A stretch of 64,000 nucleotides of DNA, taken from contig CAJTUF010000010.1 in assembly GCA_910579675.1 (NCBI GenBank), positions 1-64,000 on the forward strand, in the 5' to 3' direction. A program made the position numbers and the translations under genes. Below the pieces are notes generated by a model. That model did not search any database and was not told the origin of the DNA. It saw nothing but the letters and a program-made list of their open reading frames with translations. Origin of the DNA: an uncultured Muribaculaceae bacterium. Its GTDB lineage: Bacteria; Bacteroidota; Bacteroidia; Bacteroidales; Muribaculaceae. Position 1 is the stretch's first letter. Each line of letters begins with the position of its first letter. Shown in pieces: positions 56,358-64,000 of the stretch.

Positions 56358-59300
56358 TTATTGATCGAGAGAGATGCTGAGGCCGAGGCCGCGGAGCTCG
56401 TGGAGAAGCACGTTGAGCGATTCGGGGATGCCGGGGGTGGGCATCGGATCGCCTTTGACGATTGCTTCGTAGGCTTTTGAGCGTCCGGTGACATCGTCAC
56501 TCTTGATGGTGAGGATCTCCTGAAGGATGTGGGCTGCGCCGAATGCTTCGAGCGCCCACACTTCCATCTCACCGAAACGCTGGCCGCCAAACTGTGCTTT
56601 ACCGCCGAGAGGCTGCTGAGTGATGAGCGAGTAGGGGCCGATGGAGCGTGCGTGCATCTTGTCCTCAACCATGTGGCCGAGTTTGAGCATGTAGATCACG
56701 CCCACGGTAGCGGGCTGGTCAAAGCGCTCGCCTGTGCCGCCGTCGTAGAGGAATGTCTTGCCGTAGCGGGGGATGCCGGCCTTGTCGGTCCAGGCATTGA
56801 GGTCGTCGAGGGTTGCACCGTCGAAGATCGGGGTAGCGAATTTCTCGCCGAGTTCGCGGCCGGCCCATCCGAGAACGGTCTCGAAGATCTGGCCGAGGTT
56901 CATACGCGAAGGCACACCCAGAGGGTTAAGGCAGATATCGACAGGAGTACCATCGGCGAGGAAGGGCATATCTTCCTGGCGGACGATGCGGCTCACGATA
57001 CCTTTGTTGCCGTGACGGCCTGCCATTTTGTCGCCGACGGAGATCTTACGCTTCTTGGCGATGTAGACTTTGGCCATCTGCATGATGCCCGAGGGGAGCT
57101 CATCGCCTATCGACACATCAAACTTGCGTCGGCGCAACTCGCTCTCTGTCTCCTTCGATTTGCGGAGATAGTTGACGATGGTGGCGCGGATGAGGTCGTT
57201 GGTGTGCTCATCTTCGGTCCAGTTCGAGAGGTTGATGGTGTCGTACTTGAGGTTGGCGAGGTTGGATGCGGTGAAGGATGCTCCGACGGGGATATTGTCG
57301 TTGCCGGTATAGTCCTTGATGCCGCGCGAAGTGTATCCGGCGGTGAGCTTGAGGAGCTTATCAACCAATATGTTGGTGAGAGCCTGGAGCTTTTCGTCGT
57401 ATTCCTCCTGAAGCTTGGCCTGGATGGCGTTGATGCTGTTGGAGGTGCGGCCGCGCTTGACGGCACGCTGGAAGAGGTTGGTGCCGATCACTACGCCCTT
57501 GAGCGAGGGGGATGCCTTGAGTGAGGCGTCTTTTACGTCGCCGGCACGGTCGCCGAAGATGGCTCGGAGGAGCTTCTCTTCTGGGGTGGGATCGCTTTCG
57601 CCCTTAGGGGTGATCTTGCCTATCATTATATCGCCGGGCACCACATGGGCACCGACGCGGATGATGCCGTTCTCGGCGAGATCCTTGGTGGCGTCTTCGC
57701 TCACGTTGGGGATGTCGCTGGTGAGCTCTTCCATACCGCGCTTGGTTTCGCGCACTTCGAGCGAATATTCGTCGACATGGACAGAGGTGAGGATATCCTC
57801 GCGCACCACGCGCTCGTTGAGCACGATGGCATCCTCATAGTTGTAGCCTTTCCAGGGCATGAATGCCACTTTGAGGTTGCGTCCGAGGGCGAGCTCGCCA
57901 TTTTCGGTGGAGTAGCCTTCGGTGAGGATGGTGCCGCGGCTCACACGCTGACCTGCCTTGCAGATGGGGCGGAGGTCGATGGTGGTGTTCTGGTTGGTGC
58001 GGCGGAATTTGGGCATATGATACTCCTTGACAGCGCTCTCAAACGATACGAACTCCTCCTCTTCGGTGCGGTCGTAGCGGATGCGGATCACCCGTGCGTC
58101 GACATATTCGATGGTGCCTTCGCCCTCGGCTGTGATCTGGGTGCGGGAGTCGCGGATGAGCTGACCCTCGAGTCCGGTGCCTACGATGGGGCTTTCGGAG
58201 CGGAGCAGGGGCACAGCCTGGCGCATCATGTTTGATCCCATGAGAGCGCGGTTAGCGTCGTCGTGCTCAAGGAATGGGATGAGCGATGCTGCAATGGAGG
58301 CGATCTGAGTGGGGCTCACATCCATGAGTTCCACCTGATCGGGGGCCACGATGGGGAAGTCGGCGTCGAGACGTGCTTTCACACGGTCGCGCACGAAGGT
58401 TCCGTCGTCGTTGAGAGGGGCGTTGCCTTGAGCGATGATCTTACCCTCTTCCACCTCTGCGGTGAGGTAAACGATCTCATCGTTGTTGAGGTTGACCTTA
58501 GAGTCGGTCACTACGCGGTAGGGAGTCTCGATAAATCCGAGGTCGTTGATCTTGGCATATACGCAGAGCGACGAGATCAGGCCGATGTTGGGGCCTTCAG
58601 GAGTCTCGATAGGACAAAGACGTCCGTAGTGGGTATAGTGCACGTCGCGCACCTCAAAGCCTGCGCGCTCACGCGACAGACCGCCGGGGCCGAGGGCACT
58701 CATACGGCGCTTGTGGGTCATCTCGGCAAGAGGATTGGTCTGGTCCATGAACTGGCTCAGAGCATTGGTGCCGAAGAATGAGTTGATCACCGACGATATG
58801 GCCTTGGCATTGATGAGGTCGATAGGAGTGAACACCTCATTGTCGCGCACATTCATGCGCTCACGGATGGTGCGCGACATACGTGCGAGGCCCACATTGA
58901 ACTGGTTGCAGAGCTGCTCGCCTACGGTGCGCACGCGTCGGTTGCTGAGGTGGTCGATATCGTCGACATCGGCCTTGGAGTTGATGAGCTCGATGAGATA
59001 CTTGATGATGGCGATGATATCCTCCTTAGTGAGCACACGCACATCGGGGTCAGTGTCGAGGCCGAGCTTCTTGTTGATGCGGTAACGGCCCACGTCGCCC
59101 AGGTCGTAGCGCTTTTCTGAGAAGAAGAGGTTGGTGATCACCTCGCGGGCGCTTGCGTCGTCAGGAGCGACGGCGTTGCGCAGCTGGGTGTATATATATT
59201 GAATGGCCTCACGCTCGGTATTGGTGGGGTCTTTCTTGAGAGTCTCGAAAATGATAGAGCGCTCGGAGGAGCTTACGTCGTCGCGGTGGAGGAGGACGGT

Positions 59301-60173
59301 CTTCACGCCGCTTTCAAGGATTTTTTCGACATCCTCTTCGGTGAGCTTTGTCTCACGCTCCACAACCACTTCGGTGCGCTCCACGGGGCTGATCTCACCG
59401 GTGTCCTCGTCGACATAGTCCTGGACCCAGGTGCGTGAGATACGTCCGGCAAGAGTACGGCCGATGGCGTCTTTCATGTTCTTCTTGTTGACCTTCACCT
59501 CTTCGGCCAGACCGAAAGTCTCGATGATCTCCTTTTCAGTCTCCAGGCCGATGGCGCGGAGCAGAGTGGTGACAGGGAGCTTCTTCTTTCGGTCGATGTA
59601 GGCATACATGACATTGTTGATGTCAGTGGCAAACTCGATCCATGAACCGCGGAAGGGGATGATACGGGCTGAGTAGAGCTTGGTGCCGTTGGCATGGATG
59701 CTCTGACCGAAGAACACGCCGGGCGAGCGGTGGAGCTGCGACACTACGACGCGCTCGGCACCGTTGATGACAAAGGTGCCCTTCTCGGTCATGTAGGGAA
59801 TCTGGCCCAGATACACATCCTGTACTACCGTGTCGAAGTCCTCATGATCGGGATCGGTGCAGTAGAGCTTGAGCTTTGCCTTCAGCGGAACGCAGTAGGT
59901 CAGGCCGCGCTCCAGACACTCTTCGATGGTGTAGCGGGGCGGGTCGATGTAGTAGTCGAGAAATTCGAGCACGAAATTGTTTCGTGTGTCGGCTATGGGG
60001 AAGTTCTCCGAGAAAACCTTGTACAGTCCCTCTTTGGTGCGCTTCTCGGGAGGAGTGTCAAGCTGCAGGAAGTCTTTGAACGAACGCAGCTGAACCTCCA
60101 GGAAGTCGGGGTAGGGGAGCGGGTTCTTCACCGAAGCAAAGTTAACGCGGGGTTTATCTGTTGTTACTGACAT
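56358..60173 (-). CDS. rpoB: RNA polymerase beta subunit
   Basis: The beta subunit, 1,271 residues, of normal length for Bacteroidota. The rifampicin-binding cluster is seen in [19 protein letters not shown] with [13 protein letters not shown]. The [13 protein letters not shown] motif and a C-terminal segment [20 protein letters not shown] are intact. The ATG at 60173 ([20 protein letters not shown]) fits. It follows rplL after a structured gap of 332 bases. Confidence 0.98.
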   Translation of the reverse strand: MSVTTDKPRVNFASVKNPLPYPDFLEVQLRSFKDFLQLDTPPEKRTKEGLYKVFSENFPIADTRNNFVLEFLDYYIDPPRYTIEECLERGLTYCVPLKAKLKLYCTDPDHEDFDTVVQDVYLGQIPYMTEKGTFVINGAERVVVSQLHRSPGVFFGQSIHANGTKLYSARIIPFRGSWIEFATDINNVMYAYIDRKKKLPVTTLLRAIGLETEKEIIETFGLAEEVKVNKKNMKDAIGRTLAGRISRTWVQDYVDEDTGEISPVERTEVVVERETKLTEEDVEKILESGVKTVLLHRDDVSSSERSIIFETLKKDPTNTEREAIQYIYTQLRNAVAPDDASAREVITNLFFSEKRYDLGDVGRYRINKKLGLDTDPDVRVLTKEDIIAIIKYLIELINSKADVDDIDHLSNRRVRTVGEQLCNQFNVGLARMSRTIRERMNVRDNEVFTPIDLINAKAISSVINSFFGTNALSQFMDQTNPLAEMTHKRRMSALGPGGLSRERAGFEVRDVHYTHYGRLCPIETPEGPNIGLISSLCVYAKINDLGFIETPYRVVTDSKVNLNNDEIVYLTAEVEEGKIIAQGNAPLNDDGTFVRDRVKARLDADFPIVAPDQVELMDVSPTQIASIAASLIPFLEHDDANRALMGSNMMRQAVPLLRSESPIVGTGLEGQLIRDSRTQITAEGEGTIEYVDARVIRIRYDRTEEEEFVSFESAVKEYHMPKFRRTNQNTTIDLRPICKAGQRVSRGTILTEGYSTENGELALGRNLKVAFMPWKGYNYEDAIVLNERVVREDILTSVHVDEYSLEVRETKRGMEELTSDIPNVSEDATKDLAENGIIRVGAHVVPGDIMIGKITPKGESDPTPEEKLLRAIFGDRAGDVKDASLKASPSLKGVVIGTNLFQRAVKRGRTSNSINAIQAKLQEEYDEKLQALTNILVDKLLKLTAGYTSRGIKDYTGNDNIPVGASFTASNLANLKYDTINLSNWTEDEHTNDLIRATIVNYLRKSKETESELRRRKFDVSIGDELPSGIMQMAKVYIAKKRKISVGDKMAGRHGNKGIVSRIVRQEDMPFLADGTPVDICLNPLGVPSRMNLGQIFETVLGWAGRELGEKFATPIFDGATLDDLNAWTDKAGIPRYGKTFLYDGGTGERFDQPATVGVIYMLKLGHMVEDKMHARSIGPYSLITQQPLGGKAQFGGQRFGEMEVWALEAFGAAHILQEILTIKSDDVTGRSKAYEAIVKGDPMPTPGIPESLNVLLHELRGLGLSISLDQ

Positions 60174-60505
60174 CTATAGTAGGGGAGGTGAAGTGGAAGA
60201 AGATTCGGGGAGGGAGGAAAAAACGTAATGAGGAAGGAGAGAAGGATAAGTGACCGTCGACAAATGTAAATACCCTTGGCGCAGACACTTATAATCGGCG
60301 GCAGCGGGTGGCCGAAAAGAGATTTTTCGGCCTCCACGCGGTCGCTGATGATATGCAGTGGCATCGCTCCTATCATCCTTGTCGATGCCATTTAGATTGA
60401 CGGCTGAAAAGGATGCCGGCAGATGCCGCTTTGAGTTATACACAAAAAGGTAAAGTATCAACCCTTGGGGCGACACTTTACCTATGGGTCTGACAGTCAG
60501 GCCTA
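60174..60505 (-). promoter_or_regulatory. structured rplL-rpoB leader region
   Basis: A 332-base gap with no gene. Besides the attenuator hairpin at 60444-60482 it contains GGCATCG/CGATGCC (60360-60366, 60383-60389) and GGCCGAAAA/TTTTCGGCC (60310-60318, 60324-60332). A TACATTTG -7-like box on the minus strand (60268-60261) could give rpoBC an extra promoter, but no -33 is seen. Confidence 0.5.
60444..60482 (-). terminator. attenuator-like hairpin between rplL and rpoB
   Basis: GGTAAAGT pairs with ACTTTACC (60449-60456, 60475-60482), extended by three positions with one mismatch; on the minus strand it is followed by TTTTT (60448-60444). Its place matches the partial terminator between rplL and rpoB known in E. 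coli, where it lowers rpoBC output relative to ribosomal proteins. Confidence 0.75.
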
Positions 60506-60880
60506 TTATTTGAGTTCGACTTCGGCGCCGGCCTCTTCGAGCTGCTTCTTGAGACCCTCGGCGTCGGCCTTTGCTACACCTTCCTTGATAACGGAGGGAG
60601 CGCCATCGACCATCTCCTTAGCCTCCTTGAGGCCGAGACCGGTGAGCTCCTTAACGAGCTTAACGACTGCGAGCTTGCTTGCGCCGGCCGACTTGAGGAC
60701 AACGTCGAACGAAGTCTTCTCTTCAGCGGCTTCGCCAGCAGCGGCGGGACCGGCAGCAACTGCTACAGCTGCAGCTGCGGGTTCGATGCCGTATTCGTCC
60801 TTGAGGATCTGGGCGAGTTCGTTAACTTCCTTAACGGTCAGGTTTACTAATTGTTCTGCAAAAGCTTTGAGATCTGCCAT
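60506..60880 (-). CDS. rplL: 50S ribosomal protein L7/L12
   Basis: Stalk protein that recruits translation factors; 124 residues. An N-terminal dimerisation helix ([20 protein letters not shown]), an Ala/Gly-rich hinge (about 34-52) and the C-terminal domain (about 56-124: [19 protein letters not shown]) are seen. It lies 107 bases after rplJ. Confidence 0.97.
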   Translation of the reverse strand: MADLKAFAEQLVNLTVKEVNELAQILKDEYGIEPAAAAVAVAAGPAAAGEAAEEKTSFDVVLKSAGASKLAVVKLVKELTGLGLKEAKEMVDGAPSVIKEGVAKADAEGLKKQLEEAGAEVELK

Positions 60881-60987
60881 TGTATTGATGAGTTTTTTGT
60901 TGTTTTTTTTTACTTTGGGTTGGTAGCCGGAGAGAGGGATGGTAGCTCGGAAGAGCGAAAGTGGATTGAAAAGGGATCAGGCCCGAA

Positions 60988-61515
60988 TCAAGCCTCTTCC
61001 TTCTTCGAGAGAGTTTCCAGAATGCCGTGAAGCTTGCTGCCGCCCGAAGTGAGGGCCGAAACAACGTTCTTGGCAGGCGACTGAAGGAGCGCGATAACGT
61101 CGGCGATGAGCTCGTTCTTGCTCTTGATAGCGCAGAGAGCGTCGAGCTGGTCAGCGCCAAGATAAACGGTCTCTTCAACGTATGCACCCTTGAGGAGGGG
61201 AAGCTTGTCGTCCTTCTTTACGAAGTCCTTGATGAGCTTGGCGGGCGCGTTGGCCACGTTGGTACACATCAGGGTGGTAGGACCGGCGAGAGCGGGGTAG
61301 ATTTCGCTGTAGTCACCTTCGAGGCTTTCAAGGGCCTTGTGGAGAAGGGTGTTTTTCACCACGAGGAGCTTGATGTCGGCCTTGAAGCATGCACGACGGA
61401 GATCAGAGGTCTTCTCAGCGTTGAGACCGGCGGTCTCTACGAGGTAGAAGCTGGGATATTGTTTTACGGTTTCAGCTATCTGGGCTATTACCGTTGCTTT
61501 ATCTTCCTTTTTCAT
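60988..61515 (-). CDS. rplJ: 50S ribosomal protein L10
   Basis: Stalk base protein, 175 residues, anchoring L7/L12 to 23S rRNA. It starts MKKEDKATVIAQIAETVKQY and has the family core NTLLHKALESLEGDY. It lies only 31 bases after rplA, which leaves no room there for the long L10-binding leader known from E. coli. Confidence 0.96.
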   Translation of the reverse strand: MKKEDKATVIAQIAETVKQYPSFYLVETAGLNAEKTSDLRRACFKADIKLLVVKNTLLHKALESLEGDYSEIYPALAGPTTLMCTNVANAPAKLIKDFVKKDDKLPLLKGAYVEETVYLGADQLDALCAIKSKNELIADVIALLQSPAKNVVSALTSGGSKLHGILETLSKKEEA

Positions 61516-61546
61516 GATGATGCTTTAGCGATTGAGGGGTGAATGC

Positions 61547-62242
61547 TTATTCGGCAACAGTCTTGGAGTCGACCTTCACACCGGGACTCATCGTGCTCGA
61601 AAGATAAATGCTCTTGATATATGTGCCTTTGGCGGTTGCGGGCTTGAGCTTGATCAGGGTATTGATGAACTCACGCGCATTGTCGCGCATCTGCTCGGGA
61701 GTGAAGCTCACCTTGCCAATCGAAGAGTGAACGATACCATTCTTGTCGACCTTGAAATCGATTTTACCCTTCTTGACTTCCTCTACGGCCTTGGCCACGT
61801 CGTTGGTCACAGTGCCGCTCTTAGGGTTAGGCATGAGACCACGGGGACCGAGCACACGACCGAGGGCACCGATCTTACCCATGATGGCAGGCTGAGTGAT
61901 GATCACATCAACGTCAGTCCATCCACCTTTGATTTTCTCGATATATTCGTCAAGGCCAACATAGTCGGCGCCGGCAGCCTTAGCTGCGGTCTCGGCGTCG
62001 GGGTTGCAGAGCACAAGCACCTTAACCTGTTTGCCGGTGCCGTGGGGGAGGGTAACAACACCGCGCACCATCTGGTTGGCTTTGCGGGGATCCACACCGA
62101 GTCGCACGTCGATGTCGAGCGATGCGTCAAATTTGGTGTAGGTTATTTCCTTTACCTTTTCGGCTGCCTCGGCAAGCGAGTACGATTTCCCGGCTTCAAT
62201 CTTCTCTAAAGCAAGCTTTTGGTTTTTAGTCAGTTTACTCAT
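61547..62242 (-). CDS. rplA: 50S ribosomal protein L1
   Basis: L1-stalk protein, 231 residues, with the signatures [20 protein letters not shown] (about 46-65) and [15 protein letters not shown] (about 129-143). L1 proteins repress their own operon by binding the rplK leader in several bacteria. It lies 15 bases after rplK. Confidence 0.97.
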   Translation of the reverse strand: MSKLTKNQKLALEKIEAGKSYSLAEAAEKVKEITYTKFDASLDIDVRLGVDPRKANQMVRGVVTLPHGTGKQVKVLVLCNPDAETAAKAAGADYVGLDEYIEKIKGGWTDVDVIITQPAIMGKIGALGRVLGPRGLMPNPKSGTVTNDVAKAVEEVKKGKIDFKVDKNGIVHSSIGKVSFTPEQMRDNAREFINTLIKLKPATAKGTYIKSIYLSSTMSPGVKVDSKTVAE

Positions 62243-62257
62243 GTCAATTGAAGTTTA

Positions 62258-62701
62258 TCAGTTATTGCCGGGGAATTGACCCTTAACGGTGATACCCATG
62301 CTGCGGGCGGTACCGGCCACCATACGCATGGCGCTTTCTACCGTGAAGCAGTTGAGGTCGGGCATCTTGTCTTCTGCTATAGTCTTGACCTGCTCCCAAG
62401 AAATCTCAGCCACCTTGTTGCGGTTAGGCTGGGCCGAGCCTTTCTTGATCTTAGACGCTTCCATCAGCTGAATGGCCACCGGGGGCGTCTTCACGACAAA
62501 GTCAAAGCTCTTGTCGGTGTAATATGTAATTACGACCGGAAGCACTTTGCCGGCTTTGTCCTGAGTGCGGGCATTGAACTGCTTGCAGAATTCCATGATG
62601 TTGATGCCCTTGGAGCCTAAGGCGGGACCAACTGGAGGAGAGGGGTTGGCTGCTCCTCCCTTTATCTGCAATTTGATTTGTCCAGCAATTTCTTTAGCCA
62701 T
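62258..62701 (-). CDS. rplK: 50S ribosomal protein L11
   Basis: 147 residues; an N-terminal domain with the proline-rich [20 protein letters not shown] segment (about 15-34) and a C-terminal 23S rRNA-binding domain. It binds the GTPase centre and is the thiopeptide target. It is preceded by a 168-base gap after nusG with stem-loop potential. Confidence 0.97.
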   Translation of the reverse strand: MAKEIAGQIKLQIKGGAANPSPPVGPALGSKGINIMEFCKQFNARTQDKAGKVLPVVITYYTDKSFDFVVKTPPVAIQLMEASKIKKGSAQPNRNKVAEISWEQVKTIAEDKMPDLNCFTVESAMRMVAGTARSMGITVKGQFPGNN

Positions 62702-62794
62702 TGTTAAATCTTATTGTTTTGTAGGGGGTGGGTTGAAATGTCAGAACTGACGAGCATGTAGCCGACTCATAATTTCGTTGCCTCGTAACACAGG

Positions 62795-62861
62795 CTCGGA
62801 AAAGACCGAGTCAAAACTTCAAATGAGCCTCGAGATGCGACGGAGTCGCTCACCGGGGCTC
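62795..62861 (-). promoter_or_regulatory. possible structured leader between nusG and rplK
   Basis: In the 168-base gap 62702-62869, CTCGG/CCGAG (62795-62799, 62806-62810) and GAGCC/GGCTC (62825-62829, 62857-62861) with an inner GCGAC/GTCGC can form stem-loops. The position matches where L1 autoregulation acts in other bacteria, but no L1 site is proven. Confidence 0.35.
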
Positions 62862-62869
62862 GTAAGAAA

Positions 62870-63439
62870 TCATACACGCTCTACTTGCGAATTTTCCAAT
62901 TCAAGGGGCGTCTTGCGGCCAAAAATCTTGACCATGACTTTGAGCTTCTTCTTCTCGCGGTCAACCTCCTCGATCTCGCCGGTAAATCCGATGAAAGGCC
63001 CGTAGTTGACCTTCACCGTTTCGCCCAGCATGAAGTCGTTGGTGCCATCGTCGGTGGTGTCGATGAGTTCGTCGGCAGCGCCGAGCATTCTCATCACCTC
63101 GCTCTGACGCAAAGGCTCAGGAAGAGCCGATTTGTCGCGTCCGCGGAGGAAGTCGATGACGTTGGTGGTGTTGCGGAGCTCATGAAGCACTTCGCCGTGA
63201 AGGATGGCTTCAACAAAAACGTAGCCGGAGTAGAGATTCTTCTCCTTGATCACCTTTTTGCCGTTGCGCATTGTGAGCACCTTCTCGGTCGGAATCAATA
63301 CCTGAAAGACATATTTGCCCAGATCGGTGTTGCGTATAGCAGCATCGAGTACTTCCTTAACCTTAGCTTCCTTACCGGAAATGGCCCGAAGCACGTACCA
63401 GGCTCTTCTCTCTTCAGGTTTCTCCATTGTTTCGTCCAT
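62870..63439 (-). CDS. nusG: transcription termination/antitermination protein NusG
   Basis: 189 residues: an NGN domain (about 12-115: AWYVLRAISGKEAKVKEVLD) that binds RNA polymerase, and a C-terminal KOW domain (about 133-189: GETVKVNYGPFIGFTGEIEE) that contacts S10 or Rho. Standard neighbour of secE and rplK. Confidence 0.96.
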   Translation of the reverse strand: MDETMEKPEERRAWYVLRAISGKEAKVKEVLDAAIRNTDLGKYVFQVLIPTEKVLTMRNGKKVIKEKNLYSGYVFVEAILHGEVLHELRNTTNVIDFLRGRDKSALPEPLRQSEVMRMLGAADELIDTTDDGTNDFMLGETVKVNYGPFIGFTGEIEEVDREKKKLKVMVKIFGRKTPLELENSQVERV

Positions 63440-63548
63440 CGTCGGTCTTTGTGAGATGAAATGGTTGATACTTTAGGGTTGATTCACTTGCGAACAGGTC
63501 ATTGCTGACACTTTCCTTTTGGCGAAAAAAATGGGCGCGGCCCCTATA

Positions 63549-63749
63549 TTAGTGACCGAGTCCGTAAATAAAGTGCATGATACCGTTTATGGCCATGTCC
63601 ATAACCCAGATTATCAATGCGATAATGATGGAAGCGATAAGCACGATAATCGAGCTCTTGATCAGCTGCCCTTTGGTTGGCCAAGAAGTCTTATAGCGAA
63701 GCTCGTTATAAGACTCCTCGATGTCCGTGAGTAGTTTCAGTTTTTTCAT
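63549..63749 (-). CDS. secE: preprotein translocase subunit SecE
   Basis: A 66-residue single-pass SecE, the short form usual in Bacteroidota. An amphipathic N-terminal helix (DIEESYNELRYKTSWPTKGQ) precedes one membrane segment (about 32-55). The frame is open back to 63794 through the tRNA gene; the ATG at 63749 (MKKLKLLTDIEE) is the real start, 12 bases after the tRNA. Confidence 0.94.
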   Translation of the reverse strand: MKKLKLLTDIEESYNELRYKTSWPTKGQLIKSSIIVLIASIIIALIIWVMDMAINGIMHFIYGLGH

Positions 63750-63761
63750 TTCTGATTTTGT

Positions 63762-63837
63762 TGGCACAGGTTGAGAGGCTCGAACTCCCGACACCTGGTT
63801 TTGGAGACCAGTGCTCTACCGACTGAGCTAAACCTGT
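63762..63837 (-). tRNA. tRNA-Trp (CCA)
   Basis: A 76-base cloverleaf including an encoded CCA. Acceptor arms are ACAGGTT and AACCTGT with discriminator G. The anticodon arm is CTGGT-CTCCAAA-ACCAG with anticodon CCA, and the T arm has GTTCGAG. It lies between tuf and secE, as in many bacteria. Confidence 0.96.
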
Positions 63838-63842
63838 GTGTT

Positions 63843-63887
63843 AAAAAAGCGGACGGCTACGCGGCTTGTGCGAGCCGCCCGCTTTTT
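63843..63887. terminator. terminator hairpin between tuf and tRNA-Trp
   Basis: AGCGGACGGCT (63848-63858) pairs with AGCCGCCCGCT (63873-63883) with one mismatch, and is flanked by A6 and T5, so it reads as a terminator on both strands. It would end most tuf transcripts; tRNA-Trp and secE may then have their own promoter or arise by readthrough. Confidence 0.75.
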
Positions 63888-63962
63888 GGTGTTATGTCGG
63901 CTGACCTTGTCAGGCCTTCAGACAAATTCGATAGATTCGGTTGATTATTCTCCGGGAAGGTA

Positions 63963-64000
63963 TTATTCGAGGATCTCGGTGATCTGGCCGGAACCAACGG
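63963..64000 (-). CDS. tuf: elongation factor Tu, 3' end only
   Basis: The last 11 codons and stop read VGSGQITEILE on the minus strand, the conserved end of EF-Tu. The rest lies outside the window. The tuf-tRNA-Trp-secE-nusG order supports the call. Confidence 0.85.
   Translation of the reverse strand, partial: VGSGQITEILE

Overview
The window is a chromosomal segment of a gut Bacteroidales bacterium, most likely from the Muribaculaceae (Muribaculum/Duncaniella type). The signs are: promoters of the Bacteroidota form (TTTG or TTG, about 20 bases, then TAnnTTTG) in front of many genes; weak or absent Shine-Dalgarno sequences; GC-rich coding DNA; a lipoprotein form of TamA (TamL); a PorX-type response regulator with a PglZ domain; a type IX secretion (T9SS) C-terminal sorting domain on a giant surface protein; and several Bacteroidota-specific lipoprotein families. 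Family placement is inference from gene content and style, not from a search.

Layout. 1-8.1 kb (+): a LuxR-type regulator, then the envelope pair tamB-tamL. 8.1-24.4 kb (mostly -): birA, asnS with an upstream pseudouridine synthase carrying a 300-residue repetitive tail, a GH20 hexosaminidase, a DUF3332 lipoprotein, mltF-purM, cdsA, an SPFH/NfeD pair, and an nlpC-metA pair flanked by two beta-propeller lipoproteins. 24.4-28.6 kb (-): lysS-gpsA-pgi. 28.8-30.8 kb (-): serC-serA. 31.1 kb (+): a TPR membrane protein. 31.9-34.3 kb (-): an ECF sigma locus with a PepSY-like secreted protein. 34.4-36.6 kb (-): porX, tsaE and a tiny coupled membrane protein. 36.9 kb (+): an AspT-family transporter.

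38.6-39.8 kb is a gene-free mosaic of GC-rich palindromes and an imperfect tandem duplication of roughly 480 bases. Just downstream, behind a good promoter, lie a candidate 53-residue ORF, a secreted beta-helix protein and a 1,793-residue T9SS surface protein whose central third is AT-rich relative to its ends. This block (38.6-46.6 kb) is the accessory part of the window. 46.7-49.6 kb holds trxA, dapA and a MATE pump. 49.7-51.8 kb holds a second ECF sigma / membrane anti-sigma-like / secreted protein locus.

52-64 kb (-) is the conserved transcription-translation block, in transcription order: tuf (3' end only), tRNA-Trp(CCA), secE, nusG, rplK, rplA, rplJ, rplL, rpoB, rpoC, with an attenuator-like hairpin between rplL and rpoB and a strong terminator after rpoC.

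Functional links: PorX and the sorting domain of the giant protein both point to an active T9SS in this lineage. TamB/TamL, CdsA, MltF and NlpC/P60 serve envelope building. SerC/SerA, DapA and MetA serve amino-acid supply. Many of the longest alternative reading frames are antisense shadows of these GC-rich genes and are left out.
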